In this document: piece by piece, positions 60,542-64,000 of the stretch
How positions within the stretch are numbered: the first letter of the stretch is position 1
How the letters are laid out: every line of letters starts with the position of its first letter
Assembly (NCBI GenBank): GCA_903851415.1
Contig: CAINOE010000095.1
Coordinates: forward strand, 58,424-122,423
Length of the DNA: 64,000 bases
Reading direction: 5' to 3'
DNA from: an uncultured Rhodopila sp.
GTDB lineage: Bacteria > Pseudomonadota > Alphaproteobacteria > Acetobacterales > Acetobacteraceae
The notes under the pieces: model-generated
What the model saw: only the letters and a program-made list of their open reading frames with translations
What the model was told of the DNA's origin: nothing
Databases searched by the model: none
Program-made: the position numbers and the translations under genes

Positions 60542-62149
60542 ATGACCCTGATTGCCACCATCACTCCGCATGATCTGCGCGCCGCCGCCCTCGGCGGCGA
60601 GGAACTCGCCGTGATCGATGTGCGGGAGGGCGACGCGTACGTCGCCAACGGCCACATCTCGATCGCCGTCGAACTGCCGCTGAGCGAACTGGAATTGAAG
60701 GCGTATGCCCTGCTGCCCCGCCTCGGGGTCAGGCTGGTGGTGACCGACGATGACGGCGGCAGCCTGGCGCCGCTGGCGGCGGCCCGGCTGGCTGGCCTCG
60801 GCTACACCGGCGTGTCGGTGCTGGAAGGCGGGCTGGCGGGCTGGCAGGCTGCCGGCTTCGTCCTGATCACCGGCCAGCACGCGCTCAGCAAGGCGCTGGG
60901 CGAGGTGGTGGAACGCCGCGACCACACCCCGCGCATCACGGCCTCCCAACTGCGGGACCGTTTCGCCGCGGGCGAGGACCTGGCGGTGCTCGATACCCGC
61001 CCGCTGGAGGAGTTCAACCACATCGCCCTGCCGGACGGCATCGCCGCGCCCGGCGCCGAGTTGCTGTTCCGCGTATTCGACGCCGCACCCGACCCCGCCA
61101 CCCCGATCGTGGTCAATTGCGCCGGCCGCACCCGGGCGATCATCGGTGCGCAGGCGCTGATCAACGCCGGGGTGCCCAACCCGGTGGTGTCGCTGGAAAA
61201 CGGCACGGCGGCCTGGCTGCTCGACGGCCTGACCCCGGCGCATGGCGCGACCCGCGAGGCGGCGGCGCCCTCGCCCGAGGGACTGGCGCGGGCCCGGCAG
61301 GCGCAGCAGCGCCTGGCGCGCCGCTTCGGCATCGCCCCGCTCTCCGCCGACGCGTTGGAGGCGTTCCGGGCGGACGCTGCCCGGCGCACGCTTTACCTGT
61401 TCGACATCCGCACGGAACGGGAGTTTGACGCCGGCCATCTGCCCGGCAGCCGGCACGTGCCGGGCGGACAGTTGGTGCAGAACACCGACCGCTTCATCGG
61501 CTCCCGGCAGGGCCGCATCGTTCTGATCGACACGCCGGATCTGGTGCGGTCGACGATCACCGCCTCTTGGCTGCTGCAACTCGGGCTGCACGATGTTCAT
61601 GTCTACCCGGCCGAACCGGGCGAACTCAGCGCGATCGGCCCGGTCGCGCCGCCTCTGCCGCCTTTGCCGGAGCCACGCGGGGTCATTGCCCCGCTGGAGC
61701 TGTCGCGTCTGCTGGCGGGCGGCAAGGCGACGGTGCTCGATCTCGATCCGGCGGAACCGTATTTCCGCGTGCGCCGCTTCATCCCGGGTTCGTTCGTCGC
61801 GCGCCGCTCCACCTTGGCGGCGCGGCTGGCTTCGGTGCCGGGCGAGGGGCCGATCGTGCTGACATCAGGGGATGGGGTGCTGGCGGCATTCGCGGCATCC
61901 GATCCGCTCGGTCCCGGGACGCGGCCGGTGCTGGTGCTGCAAGGCGGCACTGAGGCCTGGATCGCGGCCGGCCTCGGGTTCCAGACCGGCACCGGCCAGC
62001 CAGCGCTCCACCCCTCCGAGGCGCTGCCGCAGCCGCTCAGCCTGCCGGAACGGCGCGCCTATCTGGACGCGTATGTTGCCTGGGGCCACAGCATCGGCGC
62101 GGAACTGGAGCGCGACGGACTGGTCCGCTTTCCCGCGATTCCAGCCTGA
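60542..62149 (+). CDS. Four-domain rhodanese (sulfurtransferase)
   Basis: The 535-residue protein is built of four tandem rhodanese folds (about 1-110, 125-235, 255-375 and 385-490). Only domain 2 has a catalytic Cys (Cys193 in VVNCAGRTRA). The equivalent loops read VVTDDDGG in domain 1, VLIDTPDL in domain 3 and VLTSGDGV in domain 4, so these are inactive and probably structural or binding units. It starts 12 bp after the LLM gene. Rhodaneses move sulfane sulfur from donors such as thiosulfate or persulfide; here it likely handles sulfur freed by the monooxygenase. Confidence 0.9.
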   Translation: MTLIATITPHDLRAAALGGEELAVIDVREGDAYVANGHISIAVELPLSELELKAYALLPRLGVRLVVTDDDGGSLAPLAAARLAGLGYTGVSVLEGGLAGWQAAGFVLITGQHALSKALGEVVERRDHTPRITASQLRDRFAAGEDLAVLDTRPLEEFNHIALPDGIAAPGAELLFRVFDAAPDPATPIVVNCAGRTRAIIGAQALINAGVPNPVVSLENGTAAWLLDGLTPAHGATREAAAPSPEGLARARQAQQRLARRFGIAPLSADALEAFRADAARRTLYLFDIRTEREFDAGHLPGSRHVPGGQLVQNTDRFIGSRQGRIVLIDTPDLVRSTITASWLLQLGLHDVHVYPAEPGELSAIGPVAPPLPPLPEPRGVIAPLELSRLLAGGKATVLDLDPAEPYFRVRRFIPGSFVARRSTLAARLASVPGEGPIVLTSGDGVLAAFAASDPLGPGTRPVLVLQGGTEAWIAAGLGFQTGTGQPALHPSEALPQPLSLPERRAYLDAYVAWGHSIGAELERDGLVRFPAIPA

Positions 62150-62237
62150 GCCATCAGCGGTGTCCGGCAATACTCGCACCGGAGGTCGGCACTTCGCACC
62201 GCCGGCGTGGCCGCGCCCGAGGGGCATAGGCTCGAGC

Positions 62238-63026
62238 GTGCTGCCACGCCGGGCCGGGAAGTTGCCGGGCGGCGGCGTGCTCCGGCGTCTGGCCGGGCCG
62301 GCGCTGCTGCTGGGGTTGTGGGAAGCCGCGACTGCGCTGTCCGGGGTCGATCCCGAGTTGCTGCCCGGCCCTTATGACGTCGCCCTGGCGGCGCGGGAAC
62401 TCATCGGCTCAGGGGAATTGTTCGCCAATCTTTGGGTGTCCCTGCTGCGGGTGGCGCAGGGGCTGGTCATCGGCGTTACCGCCGGCACGGTCGTCGCCCT
62501 GGCCGCCGGGCTGCAACGCGGGGCAGGCGAGGTGCTCGATTCCACCGTGCAGGTGCTGAAGGCCATTCCGGTCTTCGCGCTGCTGCCGCTGTTCATCGTC
62601 TGGACCGGTATCGGCGAGGCGCCGAAAATCGCCCTGATCGCCGTCACCGCGGCTCTGCCCGTCTATATCAACGTCTTCAGCGCCATCCGCGACGTCGACG
62701 CCGAGCTGATGGACGTGGCGCGCTGCCTGCGGCTGTCGCGCCTGTCGATCGTCGTCGACATCCTGCTGCCGGCCAGCGCGTCGGGATTCCTCAGCGGGCT
62801 GCGGATCGCGCTGACCTCGGCCTGGCTGGCGCTGATCTTCGCCGAGACGATCAACGCCAAGGCGGGTCTCGGCCATCTCATGAGCGACGCCCAGATGGCG
62901 TTCCGCATGGACATCATCATGCTCGTCGTCGCGATTTACGCGGTGCTCGGCCTGGCGGGCTACGGCGTGGTGCTGACGCTGGAAACCGTGCTGCTGCCGT
63001 GGCGGCGCGGCTTTGGAGGTCTATAG
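62238..63026 (+). CDS. Sulfonate-type ABC transporter permease
   Basis: The 262-residue permease matches SsuC/TauC: LLLGLWEAATALSGVDPELL, coupling loop ARCLRLSRLSIVVDILLPAS and the end SDAQMAFRMDIIMLVVAIYA. GTG 62238 gives the most usual N-terminus; GTG 62160 is an alternative that adds 26 residues. It follows the rhodanese by 88 bp and precedes a binding protein by 2 bp; an ATPase gene is expected beyond the window. Confidence 0.85.
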   Translation: MLPRRAGKLPGGGVLRRLAGPALLLGLWEAATALSGVDPELLPGPYDVALAARELIGSGELFANLWVSLLRVAQGLVIGVTAGTVVALAAGLQRGAGEVLDSTVQVLKAIPVFALLPLFIVWTGIGEAPKIALIAVTAALPVYINVFSAIRDVDAELMDVARCLRLSRLSIVVDILLPASASGFLSGLRIALTSAWLALIFAETINAKAGLGHLMSDAQMAFRMDIIMLVVAIYAVLGLAGYGVVLTLETVLLPWRRGFGGL

Positions 63027-63028
63027 AC

Positions 63029-64000
63029 ATGCGCATTCTGTCCGGCCTGCTGCTCGCCGTGCTGCTCACCGGCGCCGCCCGCGCCGCTGAACCGCCGGTG
63101 CTGCGGGTTTCGACGCAGATGAAGGACTATATCGAGACCTTCGCCCTGTCCGGCGCGCTGAATGATGCGCCGTACCGCGTCGAGTGGTCGCTGCTCGGCA
63201 CCGCGACCGACGAGACCGCGTCGCTGCTGGCCAATACGACCGACCTCGCACTGGCCGAGGGCACCGTGTCGGTCACCCTGCAGCAGGGCGGCAGCCAGAA
63301 ATCCTGGGCGGACGGACAGGCGCCGGTCACCATCATCGCCGCGTATGTGCCGCGGGATTCCGTGCACTACAAAAGCATGGTCACCCTGGTCCGCGCGGAC
63401 GGGCCGATCCACACGCCGTCCGATCTGAAGGGGCATTCGATCACCTTCAAGAAGGGCGGCAACATGAACACCCAGGCGCTGCTGAGCGTGAAGAAGGGCG
63501 GGCTGACGCCGCAGGACGTGACGTTCGTGGAACTCAACCCGGCCGAGGGGCTGATCGCGTTCCGGTCCGGCCAGGTGGACGCCCTGACCAACGGCCCCGC
63601 TCTGGTGCAGAGCCTGGTGGACAGCGGCAAGGCGCGGGTGCTGCTGACCAACACCGATGTCGATTTTCCCGCCGGCCTCGCCACCGTCGTGCGCACGGCG
63701 GACCTGAAGGACGCGTCGCGTGAGGCGACCATCCGCGATTTCTTCCACCGCGTCCGCCGCTGGAACGACTGGAAGGCGTCGCATGAAGCCGAGGTGGAGA
63801 AGGTCCTGATCCAGACCAACCACTTGAAACCCGAGACCGCCGCCTATCTGGCCCGGGCTGACATCAACGATCCGGTGCAGGTCGATGCCGCGTTCCTCGC
63901 CACCGAACAGCGCATCGCCGACGCGCTGTTCGAGGCTGCCGGGATTCCGCGCCGCGTCGATGTCTCGCTGCAATACGACACCAGGCTGAACGCGGACATC
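63029..64000 (+). CDS. ABC substrate-binding protein, NMT1/SsuA-like (3' end outside window)
   Basis: The ATG at 63029 has GGAGGT at 63015 and the frame stays open to the window end (324 codons). A signal peptide (RILSGLLLAVLLTGAARA) precedes a sulfonate-type fold: RVEWSLLGTATDETASLLAN, TDLALAEGTVSVTLQQGGSQ, PSDLKGHSITFKKGGNMNTQ and ELNPAEGLIAFRSGQVDALT. It pairs with the permease directly upstream and is probably nearly complete, since family members have 320-340 residues. Confidence 0.88.
   Translation, partial: MRILSGLLLAVLLTGAARAAEPPVLRVSTQMKDYIETFALSGALNDAPYRVEWSLLGTATDETASLLANTTDLALAEGTVSVTLQQGGSQKSWADGQAPVTIIAAYVPRDSVHYKSMVTLVRADGPIHTPSDLKGHSITFKKGGNMNTQALLSVKKGGLTPQDVTFVELNPAEGLIAFRSGQVDALTNGPALVQSLVDSGKARVLLTNTDVDFPAGLATVVRTADLKDASREATIRDFFHRVRRWNDWKASHEAEVEKVLIQTNHLKPETAAYLARADINDPVQVDAAFLATEQRIADALFEAAGIPRRVDVSLQYDTRLNADI

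Noticed and set aside
59003..61600. An 865-codon leftward open frame over the LLM and rhodanese genes
   Set aside because: It is fully antisense to two well-recognised genes, is rich in Arg, Gln, Gly and Ala and matches no family; high-GC DNA commonly gives such shadows.
61872..62237. N-terminal extension of the permease at 62238
   Set aside because: It overlaps the rhodanese gene in another frame and lacks membrane or domain features.

Overview
The window is GC-rich DNA from an alphaproteobacterium. The ctpA/deacetylase/rppH operon, the carD gene, the abundant GTG and TTG starts and the palindromic repeats of the kind common in Rhodospirillales suggest an Acetobacteraceae-like organism. This is inference from gene content; no rRNA or other taxonomic marker is present.

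Region 1 (1-18.9 kb) is mostly ordinary chromosome. It holds the 3' end of a YhaN-like ATPase, the leftward ctpA-deacetylase-rppH operon, carD, a VOC protein, a coupled glycosyltransferase/sulfotransferase pair, an NDP-forming acyl-CoA synthetase, an RMD1/DUF155-like membrane protein, a cyclase-family hydrolase, a PheC-like periplasmic protein and a Tat-exported Asp-box propeller. Between these genes lie a 198-bp tandem duplication with long palindromes, two MITE-like copies and decayed remnants of a VapC toxin and a beta-carbonic anhydrase.

Region 2 (19.3-24.9 kb) is a type I restriction-modification locus in the order hsdR-hsdS-hsdM. Its HsdS is half-size with one target-recognition domain. 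A small ribbon-helix-helix/membrane-protein pair follows on the opposite strand.

Region 3 (25.3-64.0 kb) is a large organosulfur-scavenging region. It carries three complete SsuABC/TauABC-type importers and a fourth that runs off the window, one complete Dpp-type ABC importer, extra orphan solute-binding proteins, six full-length FMN-dependent LLM monooxygenases (five of the NtaA/SnaA/DszA type and one SfnG-like), a DszC-like acyl-CoA-dehydrogenase-fold protein, a Tat sulfatase, a four-domain rhodanese and a NifX-like protein. The likely logic is that importers bring in sulfonates, sulfones, sulfate esters or larger sulfur compounds, the monooxygenases and sulfatase release sulfite or sulfate, and the rhodanese handles sulfane sulfur. 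No flavin reductase and no transcription regulator was recognised in this region. It is littered with truncated or frameshifted relatives of its own genes (32.0, 33.8-35.2, 38.5-39.4, 41.4 and 45.9-46.4 kb), many in opposed orientation, which points to repeated rearrangement. A lower-GC gene for a predicted winged-helix/nuclease-fold protein and a phosphoribosyltransferase gene are inserted at 43.9-45.6 kb.
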